Assembly (NCBI RefSeq): GCF_000276665.1
Contig: NW_004955433.1
Coordinates: 21,258,900-21,322,899, forward strand
Origin: Chinchilla lanigera
Taxonomy: Eukaryota > Chordata > Mammalia > Rodentia > Chinchillidae
DNA: 64,000 nucleotides
Direction: 5' to 3'
Translations under genes and position numbers: made by a program
In this document: one piece after another, positions 24,810-37,493 of the stretch
How the letters are laid out: each line of letters begins with the position of its first letter
Numbering within the stretch: position 1 is the first letter of the stretch
Notes under the pieces: model-generated
Databases searched by the model: none
What the model was told of the DNA's origin: nothing
What the model saw: only the letters and a program-made list of their open reading frames with translations

Positions 24810-25115
24810 CATATGTATGTGCATGCACAATATATATTTATATATGCATATGTGCATACATATTATAACTATATGCATATATATTCACAAATATAGAAAC
24901 GTGCTTATACATGCAATACAGTATGTATACACAAATACTTTCACAGATACATAGTTGATATACATAGTAGAAAATATTCTCTATTTTAAAGGTGTACCTA
25001 TAATCCCATAAATGAATAATGAATTATAATAATGTGTAATTATGCTTATGGATAACAATAAATATATATATGTATATACTTATATATGCAAATGCTATAT
25101 AAAGAAATATAAATA
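24810..25115. repeat. AT-rich low-complexity tract
   Basis: Many TATATGCATA and ATATATGTATATAC-type short motifs. No unit is long enough to call a single microsatellite. Confidence 0.7.
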
Positions 25116-25139
25116 ATATAATCAGAAATAATTACTCAT

Positions 25140-25255
25140 ATTTTTAAAATGAAGAACTAAGGTATAAAGAGGTTAAATAAATTTTCTGTAGTTATAAAGG
25201 CAGACCAAATGGCAGAGACAGAATGTAAATGCAGGTTTCGTCCTCCAAGGTTTTA
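25140..25255 (+). repeat. ancient MIR/L2-like repeat fragment
   Basis: It reads like the old mammalian block 'gaaactgaggca-cagagaggtta...agtaagtggcagag...ggattcgaacc': GAACTAAGGTATAAAGAGG, TTAAATAAATTTTCTG and AAATGGCAGAGACAGAATG. The match is degraded. Confidence 0.45.
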
Positions 25256-28245
25256 GAGCAATGTCAAACAGTCTCATAGGTGCTGTATTCTGTTCATTGT
25301 GGATTGAGCAGTCTACAACTGTCTAACATATAGTAAAATATTCATTAAATATGTGTTGAATGAATGTCATTATGTGAACTCTTTCTGTCCACAGGCCCAA
25401 TTTCATGTGGCAGTATTTTAATAAAATGGAGCTCCTGTGAGTGGGGTTAAAACGGGCTTTTATTAAATGTAAATTATTTAGGAAGAACTTACATTTAATT
25501 GGTTTTAGTGCTCTTTCTAGATAAAGTCAAGGCATTTATGCTCCAATGGTCTCTAGTACATACTTATACTTCTGTATTAAAATACTATTTGCATGCTTTA
25601 TGTTAATAGTTTACTTTTCATAATGTATTCCTCTTTATATGGTAAATTTTTATCAAAAGTATAATTTTTGTGATTTCAGACTTTTCTCATTGCTACGGAA
25701 GAATCTGATTATAAATCTCATGATATTTCACATTTCTTTGCCCTCTCTTTTACTCATCCTTCCTTAAGTAGATTTTTTTTTATTGAGACCCTCAATAGAA
25801 GGGGTGAATCAGGCTGGACTCTTTTTTTATATCAGGTGTCCAATATAAACTTCTTGTTTCTGTGAACCTAAAACCTAGTTCACTTGCTAGGTATCCTGTT
25901 GTCTTGATGGCATCCCTTTTCAAGGGCACACATTCTCTTGCCTTTGTGTGACCCATTGACTGAATAAAAGAAGAAATGTGACCTCCACCTGAAACATATT
26001 TCTATTCCAGTACTCAAACAGTACAACCACACTGCACCAGCCTCAAAGAGTTCCTGTTTCAGTCTTATCCTTTCTTGATAAAAAAAAAAAAAAATTGTGT
26101 ACAGAAGAATAGACTTGTTTCTCCTGGAGAGAAAATTCTCCAAATTGAGTCATGGTTTCAAATTGGAACTTTAATTAAGTCTCTGGATTCAAGTACACAG
26201 TGGAGATAGTACAAATCTCTTAATCACTCATTCTTCCAGGGTCCCAAGTAGTTTAACAATTTGCTTCCTAGAAAATCTCTCTGTTTCCTGCTAATAACCT
26301 AACTTTCATTGCTGGAGCAGCTACATTTTTGTTCAGTTGTACTTCATGAATATTACAAGGAAAGGTGAAAAGAGACTGTTCATAAATCAATACTTTTCTC
26401 TGGTCTTTTTTCCAGATGCCCTCCTCACTTTGTATCCAGGTTATTCCTTCATGACTTTCCAGTATAGTTTTTTTGAGGTTCTCAACTATTCTCCTAAAAG
26501 GGACAAGTGTATAACTATAATATTCCTGGAACCCCAGTGTATCTGTTTGACAATTTTATTCACCTTCTGAAAGTCAACTCCCTTCTCCCTTATTTTTTAG
26601 GTTTTGTTCTCCAGCGTTGGTCTTTTTGTTTACTACTCTTGAAACAAAAGAAATATAGCTGTGTTCATAGTTTAGACCAAGTGACAAAAGATCCAGGTTT
26701 CCCCTTTCCCTCTGGATTTTGGGAACTGCAGGGTGGTCGTGAGAACTTCAGCCCCACTCTGACTGACATTACTTATATGCAGAGTACAAACAATTACAGG
26801 ACTAAAAACATGCAAATTTCAACGATTATCTCTAAGCCCCTTGTCCCATAGTGTTTTCCATATGATGACTACTATTTATACTTAGGCAACAAGTAATCAC
26901 AAGTCTCCCCCAATTCACTTTAATTCTCTTCTGATGTAGATTGACTATTGAGTTATCTGATATAATGTAGAAGTACTTTTCTGTTGGCAAATGGATTTTT
27001 GTTTAATCTTTCTTGTGCTGATAGCCAGTGGAAAAATCATCTCAGATTTAGTTAACAGGCAGCTTTCAAGATCAGTATGTAATGTTATTGTCTGGAGTTC
27101 AGTGGCTCTTTTCCTTGATTTTTTCAAGTATGATTTTAAGAAAATTCTGAGGAATTTTTAGGACTTCTTTGTAAGATCCACCTTTAAATCAGTAGGCCTC
27201 AGAAAAGATTTGAGTCCAGAAAATACTCTAGTGCCTACTAGGAAGTCAAAAATATGTTTTATGATTTCTTTTGAACTTGTAAGAATTTGATAATACAATT
27301 CAGGAGATAGTTTGGTCTCTCACTCACCCTCTTTATCTTTCTTCTAACCATGCTGTGAAATCACCTCATTCAGAAATGAAGACATAAGGATGGTGAAGAA
27401 CAAATTGTGAAGTTACTGAATTGTACTGGTTTGACTGACAAGGTTCATATTGAATGGTTTATATCTCTTATTTAAATGCCTTGGCTGGCTGATTTTGGAC
27501 ATGGGTAATTTTATTAAATGAGGTATGTAAATTTAGTCATGAAATGTACTTGTAAGTTATTAAACATGTAGAAAACATGTTAGCATTTAGCCTTATTACA
27601 AATTTTGCTTTCAAGAATATCCTGTTTGGCAAGTTAGAAAGGAATAGGCCAGTTCAAGTTTGGAGTTGTGAAAACAGAGCACAAAGGAAGAGTGCAGTCT
27701 CTCACTCACCAAAGGAAAAACAAAAACAGTAAAAACAACAGACGAGTCATTCCAATCTCTTTCTAGGAGGTATTATTAAATATCTTCCTCTATGAAAAGT
27801 TGTCCTCTCAGTTAAGATGTAAAAGGATCAAAGGGCTTTTTTTTCCTCTAGTTAAAAGAAGTAGCCAATCCAAGACAAAATAAAAACGCTATACTTTCAT
27901 GAGGACATTCAGCTGTGGTAGAAAAAAACAGTGAAAGAATAAATTCTAGTGCTATAGTCTCCAGAGGTATGGAGAAAGTTGTGTTATTTTTCAAACTTGG
28001 GAGCAAACATTGTTCTTCAGTAATTAGAAGGCTTATATATTTTCTCATATTCCTGAAAATATGTTTAGAACATTTAGGAAAGCACAGCTGCTATTACACA
28101 ATATTTTTTCTAAACTATGAACAAAACAGCAATCCCAAAAATTTTCTCAAATATGCTTGATACTTGAGATTACTGAAAATCTTTAAGGACCACTTTACCT
28201 GAGTTAATTTAAACTGAACAAGATGGAGAAAAATAGTCACATATG
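25256..28245. other. unique sequence, no gene seen
   Basis: No recognisable repeat or exon. A 114-codon plus frame at 26507 shows no domain and is treated as chance. Confidence 0.4.
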
Positions 28246-28250
28246 GTGCC

Positions 28251-29166
28251 TGTAGTGGATTGACAACTGGTGGTCAAATTATAACCCTCAGCTGAGCTGA
28301 GTAAGCCTGGTGCTGGTTGTGGAAGGCCCACCTGGGGATTGTTGCCAGCATCATAAAAAGCAGAACTGGAGAAGAAAAGTTAGGCTGTTGAGAGCAGAGA
28401 AATGTTGTTGGGAACTGAGAGAGGCTGTTGGGAGCTGGTAGAAGCTGTAAGGAGCTGTGGGTTGTTTTGGAGGAGCTTGTCATGTTGGCTTTGCTAATGA
28501 ACTTGGCTGTTTTCATCCTCTGAGGAGCTCAGGACCTCTTTGGCACTGAGAATAGCTTCGGTTCACTTTGGGGGAACTCTGGTTCTCACTTTGAGCATCG
28601 CTTCCTAGCTCCGGAAGGGAAGATTTTACACTGCCTGTCTGCTGAGAAGGTCACTACCTTGGCTTCCCTGATGGGAACTCCGCCATCTTGATCATTGGCG
28701 GAGCTCGGGAGCTCACTGTTGCTGAGGATGGCTGTGGCACTTTTCAGGGGAGCTCTGGTTCTTACTTTTCACATCGCTTCCTGGCTCCAGTGCAGATCCC
28801 TCAGCCTGCTAGCACAGATCCTTCACCCTGCTGGCTCAGACTTCCTAGATTCCACCACTGTCCTTTGAGCCTTCGCAGCGCAGACTGGTGAAACAGGCCT
28901 GCATGAGATATTGTTGTGGGTTCTAGGCCTCCAGTGGGACTCATGGGAGGCATTGTTATGAGCTCTGGGTCTTCAGCTGGACTCATGCAAGAAATTTCTG
29001 TGGGATCCAGGCCCTCAGCTAGATTTCCTGGTCTATAGTGTGTGGACAGATTTCCTGCACTCTTTTGTATAACATCCTTTGGGCGACTATTATAAATAAT
29101 CTTATATAATATGTGTCCAGTATTATATTGTTTCTCCCTTGCAGAAATAAGCCCCAAACCATAACA
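28251..29166 (+). mobile_element. solo endogenous-retrovirus LTR, 916 bp
   Basis: It starts TGTAGTGGATTGACAACTGG and ends CCCCAAACCATAACA, with TG...CA ends and a 5-bp duplication. An AT-rich TATA-like stretch (CTATTATAAATAATC) lies near 29085. The first 300 bp align with the element beginning at 63691 (shared GGATTGTTGCCA, GAACTGGA, GTGCAGAT(C/T)C...TCAGCCTG). It holds an internal duplication of about 174 bp absent from that copy. No viral genes are present. The 131-codon minus frame inside it is incidental. The family name is not assigned. Confidence 0.8.
28521..28799 (+). repeat. internal duplication within the LTR
   Basis: Two related segments lie at about 28521-28618 and 28695-28799. 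Each runs GGAGCTC..., GGCAC or TGGCAC, (A/G)CTCTGGTTCT(C/T)ACTTT, CATCGCTTCCT(A/G)GCTCC. The second LTR copy at 63.7 kb shows only one such segment. Confidence 0.7.
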
Positions 29167-29171
29167 GTGCC

Positions 29172-29946
29172 TTTGAAATTTTTTAATAGTGAACACACTG
29201 AAAGTTCAATATAGATATGCACACACAATGTATAAACTTGCATTTAGGGAAACATGCAAGCTATACTGAAATTATGAAAAAACTACGATGTTCCTGGGCA
29301 CATAAAGTAAGACAAATTGCAAAGGAGAATATTAATAACCAAGTCAGGCAGAAACTGGAGAGAAGGAAATAGCTACTTGTTAATAATTACTTTGGGTAAA
29401 ATATTCTTATATGATTATTTCATTTCTACACAACATCAGAGCTACACATAATAGGTATCATTTGTATTTGGCCATCCACAAAATTAAATAACAGCTCCTA
29501 AAACAAAATTTTCAAGTGTTTGGAAATTCTGGTTTTGAAATTATTCATTTTTATACTTATTTATGGTCACGTATAATTTAATTTACAAAAGTTATCAGGA
29601 ATGAAATTCAGATTCGAGCATAGGATCACTAGTAAGCCCAAGTAAATATAAAAAAAAAAAATACCTTTTTCTTTCGGGTCATTGAATGTTCAGTCAGTCG
29701 TTAGTCACTGCCCATAAGTCCATATATATTCTCAGCTCAAGCTACTTTACCTTCAACACAATTTGCATAACCATGTTGGTTTACATAATTGCTTGATGCT
29801 TCATCCACCATGAAGATACTCTTTCATCATTGTTTTCAAGATGATTCTTGGGTTAGCTACAGTATGGTTAGTATCTATTTTTCATTTGAGATTATATACT
29901 GAGCTTGTTCTTTCCTAAATCAAACTTGGATTTTTCTTCCTTCTTT
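29172..29946. other. unique sequence with one ancient-repeat trace
   Basis: A weak old mammalian repeat match lies at about 29400-29500 (CATTTCTACACAACATCAG ... AATAGGTATCATTTG). Nothing else was recognised. Confidence 0.35.
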
Positions 29947-30046
29947 NNNNNNNNNNNNNNNNNNNNNNNNNNNNNNNNNNNNNNNNNNNNNNNNNNNNNN
30001 NNNNNNNNNNNNNNNNNNNNNNNNNNNNNNNNNNNNNNNNNNNNNN
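29947..30046. other. assembly gap (100 N)
   Basis: Exactly 100 N, a common placeholder for a gap of unknown size. It removes the T tail and part of a minus-strand B1 whose target duplications survive on both sides. Confidence 0.95.
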
Positions 30047-30157
30047 AGGCTGGTCTCGAGCTTACTTTGTAGCCAAGGCTGCTCTCAAACTTGCAACAAT
30101 CCTCCTGCCTCAGGCTCCCTAGTGCTGGGATTACAGGTGTGCATCACGTCGCCAGGC
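30047..30157 (-). mobile_element. B1-type SINE, partly lost in the gap
   Basis: In reverse: AGGCTGGTCTCGAGC, CTCCTGCCTCAGGCTCC, AGTGCTGGGATTACAGG, GTCGCCAGGC. TTTTCTTCCTTC flanks the element perfectly (29932-29943 and 30158-30169), so the insertion spans the gap. Confidence 0.92.
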
Positions 30158-30735
30158 TTTTCTTCCTTCATCAGATGTGCAACACTACCTTCTTCCCTTG
30201 CTACTATGGTTGGATGGCAGTTTGTCGCTTTGCAAACTCAAGCTGAAATATGATTTTCAGTGTAGAAGTGTAGAGAGTAAATGAGGCTTTTATGAAGTAG
30301 TTAGATGACTACAAAGCACTAATGTAGTTCTTGCAGGCCTCACTCAGTCACCTTAGGAGTATGTTGTTATAAAATCAAGCCATCTTTTGTGTTTCGTTTC
30401 TTCTGCGTCCACCTGTTTCTCTTTCTGCTTTGCACCACATTATGAGGATTTACAAGACCCTTGCTCTTGTAGGTCCCTGCTCTTGGCTTCAACCTTCAGA
30501 ACAGTAGTTTAACACTATTTGAAATCACTTATTCTTTTTATGTATTACCCAGTTTCTGGTATTTTGTTGTAATAATTGAAACGTTGCTCTTTTGGCCATA
30601 GATATGATCTAAAGCAGAGATGCTTATACTGCTCTGGCTTTTATGAAACTTACCTGTTTCTTCTCTACATCATGCTCCCTTTCTACTTTATAATGAATTA
30701 TTAGTGTTCATTTCATTCTTGACAGTGTAGCACAG
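30158..30735. other. unique sequence, no gene seen
   Basis: No repeat or exon recognised. Confidence 0.4.
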
Positions 30736-30753
30736 AATGAAAATGCAGAATTG

Positions 30754-30864
30754 GGGGCTGGGGATTTAGCTCAGTGGCACAGCGTCTGCCTGGCAAGTGC
30801 AAGTTTGTGGGTTCGATTTCCGGTACCAGAAAAAAACAAAAAAGCAAAACCCAAAAAACAAATA
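30754..30864 (+). mobile_element. ID SINE with 16-bp target duplication
   Basis: GGGGCTGGGGATTTAGCTCA ... GTTCGATTTCCGGTACCAG and an A-rich tail. The flanks AATGAAAATGCAGAAT (30736-30751) and AATGAAAATTCAGAAT (30865-30880) differ at one base. Confidence 0.95.
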
Positions 30865-30880
30865 AATGAAAATTCAGAAT

Positions 30881-31810
30881 AGCTTGGCATCCCATAATCA
30901 AGTTTCTCATCCTTACCAGACCTAGTCGTTCTCTGTGAACTACATTTTTAATAGGTGTACAATTTATTGCTACAGATGTCATTGCCTAACTCCCACCCTG
31001 GGGACCTGCATTGTGATTTTCCTAGTAAAGTTTGCATCAATACCATGTCCCACCTTTCTTAGCTCTGACAATGCCAACTCAATGGTTTCTAGTGGACTGT
31101 ATGGTCTAAGAGAAAGAGCTCTTTGCTCCATACCCTGGGCCTGATCAGAGTATGTTTCTGATCTGGATCTCCCTATGAAAAACTGGATATTTTCTGTGTC
31201 TCCCAGAATATACACCAGAACAGCAGTGCTGAGTAAGGCGTGTGTTGCTGTCAGTGTCCCAAAAGTTCTAGTAGGTATGTACATTCTTCTTGATCATCGA
31301 AGATATAATATACAGCAATTGACCTTTTGCACTACAGGATGTATTTCAGCACACCCATGATGACATCATAAACCTCAAGCCTCACTGAAATGATAATGTT
31401 CAATATCTAGTTATAAGTAGTTTTCCATCCTCCATAGCACAAGCTAGAACTTTCTGCACATAAAACCCTGCTGGCATGTTGTCACCAAGGAAACCAATAA
31501 ATGTGATGTTCTCTAAGATGTTCAGAGGGTCAGATCTATTTGGATCACACTAGAAGTTTGAGTGAGAAATTTGGATACATGAATGCAATGTATTTTCCTT
31601 GTTGGTATAGAAATAGACACATTCACCCAACCAATGGCATACAAGGTACCTGAAGTCTTAATTTTCTCACGTGCTTGTGTGCTTACTTCCTTGGCAAGTG
31701 CATTAGCCACCTTTCCTATCACCTGGACTCAATACATGATGTGTATAATTAAAGGAGAGGGTAAACTTAGTTCATATTCTCAGCTAATTCAGTAGAAGAT
31801 ATAAAGACTT
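30881..31810. other. unassigned region with overlapping frames on both strands
   Basis: It has frames of 101 and 66 codons on minus (30979-31284, 31522-31722) and 61-70 codons on plus. I recognise no family and no intact gene. It could be an old pseudogene or an unrecognised repeat. See findings. Confidence 0.3.
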
Positions 31811-31814
31811 CAAG

Positions 31815-31965
31815 ACAGGAAATATCATGGCAGAATGGCATGGTGGAGCAAAATGGCCCTCATGGCCAGGGAACAAAGCAGGGGAATCATGCCAGAGAGA
31901 AAGGGTCAAGGGCAAAATATAGTGCTCAAGGTCATGCCTCCGTGGTCTTCCCAAGACACACCCAG
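31815..31965 (-). mobile_element. MaLR-type LTR fragment
   Basis: ATATCATGGCAGAATGGCAT, then GGTGGAGCAAAATGGC, GCTCAAGGTCATGCCTCC and CACACCCAGAAGTGACTGG fit the reversed interior of the MaLR LTRs in this window. Both ends are truncated. Confidence 0.5.
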
Positions 31966-34900
31966 AAGTGACTGGTATGCCTCACTGATACCCAACCCAA
32001 AGAAGTTACCATCATCAAAGAAGCCTCACAAGAAGAATGAGAAGCGAGACCTGAAAAGTTTTAGAAATTTTCTATTTTGTTCTTTACCTAATGTTGGAGA
32101 TTGTATGCCTAAAGTCTAGAACAAATGAAAACTATTCCAAAAATCATAAGATGCAATTTGTCTCACTGTGCTTCCCTTATGAGAGAATTATCCCTTCAGT
32201 GCAGCTGATCATAGGAAACCAATCTGAATTAATCTATAAGATTAACCAGTGTGTGCCGTAATTGCAATGGCATTGTTAAACTTGAAGAATAGAATGTTTC
32301 CTGGATACAAAAGTGGGCAGCGATGAAGGATCGCACCTGGTTCACTTATTGAACAAATATGTGACTGAGAGCCTTGTATCAGAAATGATACTAAGTAATT
32401 CAGACACATCAATAAACAAAACACAACAGTTCCTGCCTTTGTGGTACTCGCATCCTTACAAGGCAAAACAACTAGTGAGAAAATTAAAACCAAAATAAGA
32501 GAATTTTGTAGCATAGTAGGATCCAATGAATATCAGAGGAAAAATAACGAAACACTACAAGCTTTGGTTTTGATGGGACTGAGGTTGGAGATTTGCTTCC
32601 ATTTTTACTACGATAAGCAGTGGGCTTCCTGAAGAGGGAGGTAACATTTAGGTTTGGGGAAATACTTGAAGAAAAAGAGCTGACTACAACATAAAGATAT
32701 CCAGCAAATGGGAGAAATCAGTAAAAAAAGAGAAACAGCCCAGACATTTGTACTAAAGGCAAAGTGAGTGCGCATTTAAGGCTAAAAGATGAGATCAGAG
32801 TTCTAACAGGAGAGATCATATTATGCACGGCGTGCTACACCTGGTTGAGAAACACGATTTTATCGTAAGTGAAACAGGAAACATTTGTTAGATGTTTTTC
32901 AAAAGTCTGGTATGATTTCATTAGATGTTAAAAGAATCATCCAGTTTGCTATGTTGAAAGCAAATTCAGGGCAGAAATGTCAGAAGTAGAAGCAGAGGGC
33001 TTGAGTGATGATTAGTTGAAATCCAAGCATCTCTGCTCAGCTGTTGGTAATGTACTGGGTAAATTCTGGTTGCTTTTTGAAACCAGAGTCAATAGGATTT
33101 CAGAAGCTGGGTAGTCCGAGGGAATCTGTGAGTCCAGAAAGCACCATTTATTTCATCTACAGCATCTGAAAAGGACTGTCCCCAACTTAGTTGAGAAACA
33201 CTGAAGGTAAAGCAAACATGAAAAGAAAATCAGAAGTTGTTTTATGGGCATGATATAAAATAAACAAATAATGTGAGTGGATGCGAAACTCAACCCATTT
33301 GTCACTTATTTTAACACAAAAAGATGAAATACTTTATTGTCATTCTGCCTTTCCTAATTATTCCCCTGAACATTATAGGAAGTGAATTGGTGGATGGAAG
33401 TGAATAGAATCAGTGATGTGTAGTACTGTTTGAATATAAATCTTCACATGTTCCATTTCAAGGGAGTTTTGTGGTCCTTTACAATTATTTTTTTGCTCCA
33501 ACCTGTTCAAATATTTGGCAGAAAAATGGCTTTATCAGGTCATCAGGAGTCCTTGCCATTGCCAAGCTAATAATACATTTCTGGAGTGCTCCATTTAAAG
33601 ATGTAGTTGAAAATCTATACCCACCTTCTATGTCAGTCCCAAACACATTGGATGATGAGCCACAGGGGAACCTATATGTTAGAAGGCATGCTCCATTTAG
33701 CTATTGGAACAGGATGGCTGAAGGGTCCTATAGATGGAGTTGCTCATAAAAAGATTACATCTCTTGGCTTCTGGCAAAGAAAAAAGTCATGAAAAAAGGC
33801 TGTGTTAAGGGCTAAGAGCTTTATTAAAATTCTACAGAGGGCTTAGAAGAACTGTGAGCTTCTGACTTATCAGGTACCTGCATTTGGGCATCCTGACGCT
33901 CTATAATTGAAATTCATTGCTCGACCTTTAGTCTATAAAAATGGCATGCTGTCATTAGCACTGACTGCTTGCTGTATTCTCCTGTCACTCCTCAGACCAG
34001 CTTAAACCATCTCAGATGAAATAGCCTATTTTATGTCAGACTTCGGAGTCTGACACTATTAAAGTAGAGAGCAACAGCAATGTTTAGCAATGTGGTAAAG
34101 ACTAGTACAGTAGGGCTGCTACGGAAAGAGGAGACTTTTAAAAGTTCATTTAAAAAATTAATGCTCTCATATAGTACCATCTCTTATTGAGATGAGAATT
34201 ATTATTTTTTAACCTTATATATTTTTCCTGCTGATGCCACACTGTGTACCATATACTTCAAGAAATATTTGAATGGTAGTTCAGCAATAACACAAATTAA
34301 TGGAAAAATTATAAGGTAATATTTCAAACTCATAGATGTGAAGTGTTGAAGTAACTATGTGAATACTTCAGCCTTCCAAAACAAAAGCCATACTGCCATA
34401 GCTTGGTGAAATGACTGTGTAAGAGAGGAAATTCTGAGTTTGGGTGGCTAATGCTTCCTTTATTCTGAGGATGATTGTATTAGTCCTGGTTTCAAGAGCC
34501 ACAGTCAGGTGGTCACAAAGATGTTGGTTGTCCTCGTTCCCCATGTTACAACAGGAATGACCTCATTAATTAAAGAAATAGAACAGCTAATGACACCTTG
34601 AATCACTGAACCATTTCAAGTTACATAAACTTTTAGAGGTAATGAGAAATAACAACCTTGGTGATTTAAGAAATTGAATTACAAAAACATTAAAAATCAT
34701 TCTACTTTTCTCTCCCAGGGTTAACCTTAATTTTGCCTTAAGTAGCATTAAAAAAATGCTTTTCTAAAACACCGCTGCAAAAATTTTTCAGGCAAAGCAT
34801 AGAAATTAAGGGTATGGGAAATGATTCTTTCAATTCAATACTGTATTTTATCCTTGATTATTCATTAACTTCATATACCATAACTATTGAAAATATTATC

Positions 34901-35605
34901 TTCTCCATTTTTAAAATTTGTTTCTATATTCCCAAGAGATTTATTTTCATTTCTATCAAACAGTAACGATTGAATACTGGAATGCCAATATTCATGTCTT
35001 AGATTCATTATTAATGACAGAGTGCTCCCAGTATGAGGCTTCTCCCAATATCTAGCTCCAGAATCTTTATGCTCTAAAATGTGTTCTTTGCATCTGGTGT
35101 TCTGACAGGGGTGGCTTGTTGTCCTAGGCTCTGACTCTTAGAATCACCCGAAATTTTCTAGCATTTGACCAGTGATAGATTACCTTGATTCACCTCTCCT
35201 ATGGCTAAGAATCATGTGAACGGGGGACATAAGGCTTCAAAACTATGGATTAAAGGAACTCTTTGGTGATTCTGTAAGTACACTAATGATATTCTTCATG
35301 GTACCGGATCTAGAAATGCCATACTACAGACAATGGAGATAAAGGCCACCGAAGAGGAGCAAGCTTCATAATTAAATGGTTATAGTGCTATTGAAGTTTG
35401 CTTCTTAAGAATGGGATGCTTACCATGCTTTGTAAATGGATTCTTTCAGAGGTGACTTCCAGGAAACACCACGAGGCTGTGCTATAGGGACTGTACCTCA
35501 GTCGTTCACTGATTCAGAGTAACATTTGAGTGTAGTGAGCTCATAACTCAGTTATCTTAGCTCTGGTGTCCAGAATGATACTTGTATAAGGTAAATGTTC
35601 AGTGA
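31966..35605. other. mostly unique sequence, one ancient-repeat trace
   Basis: A weak old mammalian repeat match lies at about 32340-32560: TTCACTTATTGAACAAATAT, ATCAATAAACAAAACACAAC and AGTTCCTGCCTTTGTGG. Otherwise nothing was recognised. Frames of up to 94 codons show no domain. Confidence 0.4.
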
Positions 35606-35610
35606 ATGTT

Positions 35611-35725
35611 TAGAGAAAAGAGAGAGAGAAGAAAAGAAGAGAAAAGATAGAAGGAACCAGAGAGGAAGAAAAGGGGGAGAGAGAATAAGGAAAGGATAAA
35701 AGAAAGAGAGAGGAGAAGAAAGCAG
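35611..35725. repeat. GA-rich purine tract
   Basis: About 115 bp nearly all purine on the plus strand, with GAGAGAGA and GAAAAGAAGA units. Such tracts can form triplex DNA. The 61-codon minus-strand frame here is low complexity. Confidence 0.85.
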
Positions 35726-37019
35726 CGAAGAACTCAATAAAAAACCTCAAATTCTTTTTTTGGTGACTCACTCACGCTCAAATTAGAAGAAGTTAATTTT
35801 CCTGAATTCAACCAAAAAGTGTTGCTTCTCTGTCCATTCTCTTATCTGTCATCCTTCAGCTCCTGTGGAGGCCATCCTTCTTCCAACGCTTTTCCTGGAC
35901 GGCTCTCCTCTAACTGTCCCATCTGTCTGAGTTCCTCTGGTCTTTGTTCTATGAAAGTTTTTCATTTTGTCATTTGGAACTCTTCTTTTCAGCATTTAGA
36001 TGTCCAGGCTATCCTCCAGAAGAATTAAATCAGAAGATCATATGGTGGGAACAAAACCACTACATTCGCAAGCTCCACTTTATATTTCAGATTGACTTAA
36101 TTAATTTAGGTTTTTGACTAAGTGATTAAGTTTATGAATTCATTATCCCATAAATTTTTCTGGGGAAAGGTCCCTACTTGTGCTGTATCTATGTCTCCAT
36201 GTCGTAGAATTAATATTTGAATATATATTTCAATAATGTATATAGTATGTGCTTAATAAAATTATATAAATCTGATATGATAGAAATTCCATTTAAACAC
36301 ACATATTGTCCAACAATAGATGCTATTTATACTCAAAAGGGAAAAAACAACAAGTGTAAATAATACTTTCTAAACTGTCGTCATAGGATAAGGAAATTCT
36401 AAAATACTTTGGCAATGTCAGTGAAAGCTGTATTCCCTTCAGTCCCTGTGGTAGTACTGACGTTCTGAATGCCTTCCCAAGAGACTTTCCACATCAGGCA
36501 CTTCTTCCCAAGGGCAGAAAAGAGCCTTTTATAATTCATAATACTTTTATTTGCTTTTTTATCATTACAAATAAAATTGATCTCTCATACAAGAAGCTTA
36601 TTCATTTTTCAGGTAGGAATAGGCATTTTTTACCAAAATCTTACCATGAGTCTCCGGCTGGGAAACACTCCGGTAATACATGTGTAGGGGAGAAGCAGAG
36701 TACATTTAAAGACAGCTGTACAGTCCACTCAGGAAAGGAAAGACTGACTTTAAAGGATGGCTGTTCCAAGGAAGAGTACGTATATCAAAGAACACAAGGT
36801 AAGATGTTCGCTTCTATCAGCAGAGAAAAACTACCATGCTTTGAACAGCACCAGTGGTAGTGATTATGGTTGCATTTGTTGAGGGGCAGTGAAGGGCACA
36901 AAATAAACAGTCAGTTTGATAGTCAGGTTATTAACGTTACATGAAAACTTGCCCAGTTAAATGCCTTGAACATTCACACCTCTACAGTAGTCAAATTTCT
37001 GCCTGAATGAACAGTTTTG
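35726..37019. other. unique sequence, no gene seen
   Basis: No recognised repeat or exon. Confidence 0.4.
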
Positions 37020-37490
37020 TTGTCTTGTTTTGGAGGCAGGACCACGGTGTGTAGCTGTGAGAAATTGCAGGCCTATCTTTTCTATCAAAAGATATGAGCA
37101 GGAGCTCCTCCCTCTCAAACTCTAATTCATCCTACGCTGCGCTCAGTCACCCCTCACACCAGGGTTGCAGTTGCTACAGTTATAACCAAAAGTCTGTGGG
37201 GCTGGGAACAAGGCCCAGGACATTCGGTCCCTCCTGCCTCCACTACCTGCCTTAGCAACCCTCCCAGGAACATTTGAAGCCCTCCCTTCACATCACCTGA
37301 GGAAGTCAATGAGGAGAAGGTCAGTGGCTTCTCACACATTAAGGTAAAAGAAACTTGTTGCTACCATTCTGTGTGCTTGCTACCTTGCTTTAGGCGGGTG
37401 GCAGACCCTTCTACAGAAGTAAACTAGCCTTGGGGAGATTTCTTGGTGTCTGAGTGCTTCATTTCTGCACCAACAAATTGAGTCTGGGGC
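37020..37490 (+). mobile_element. probable ERV LTR remnant
   Basis: A C-rich segment (CTCCCTCTCAAACTCTAATT ... CTGCGCTCAGTCACCCCTC) is followed by a U5-like end: GAAGTAAACTAGCCTTGGG, then GGTGTCTGAGTGCTTCATTT. This resembles the R-U5 region of class I ERV LTRs. The 5' edge is uncertain and no target duplication was seen. Confidence 0.4.
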
Positions 37491-37493
37491 TTA

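Larger units (their letters stand above)
28246..29171. repeat. 5-bp target-site duplication flanking the solo LTR
   Basis: GTGCC lies directly before the LTR (28246-28250) and directly after it (29167-29171). Five bases is the usual length for ERVL/MaLR-type integrations and is found in other ERVs too. Confidence 0.75.

Noticed and set aside
28801..29196. 131-codon minus-strand frame
   Set aside because: It lies within and antisense to a solo LTR; no protein family recognised.
31175..31360. possible receptor-like membrane segment in the plus-strand frame
   Set aside because: A loose resemblance to a class C receptor transmembrane stretch was considered, but the residue order does not fit and neighbouring frames do not continue it.
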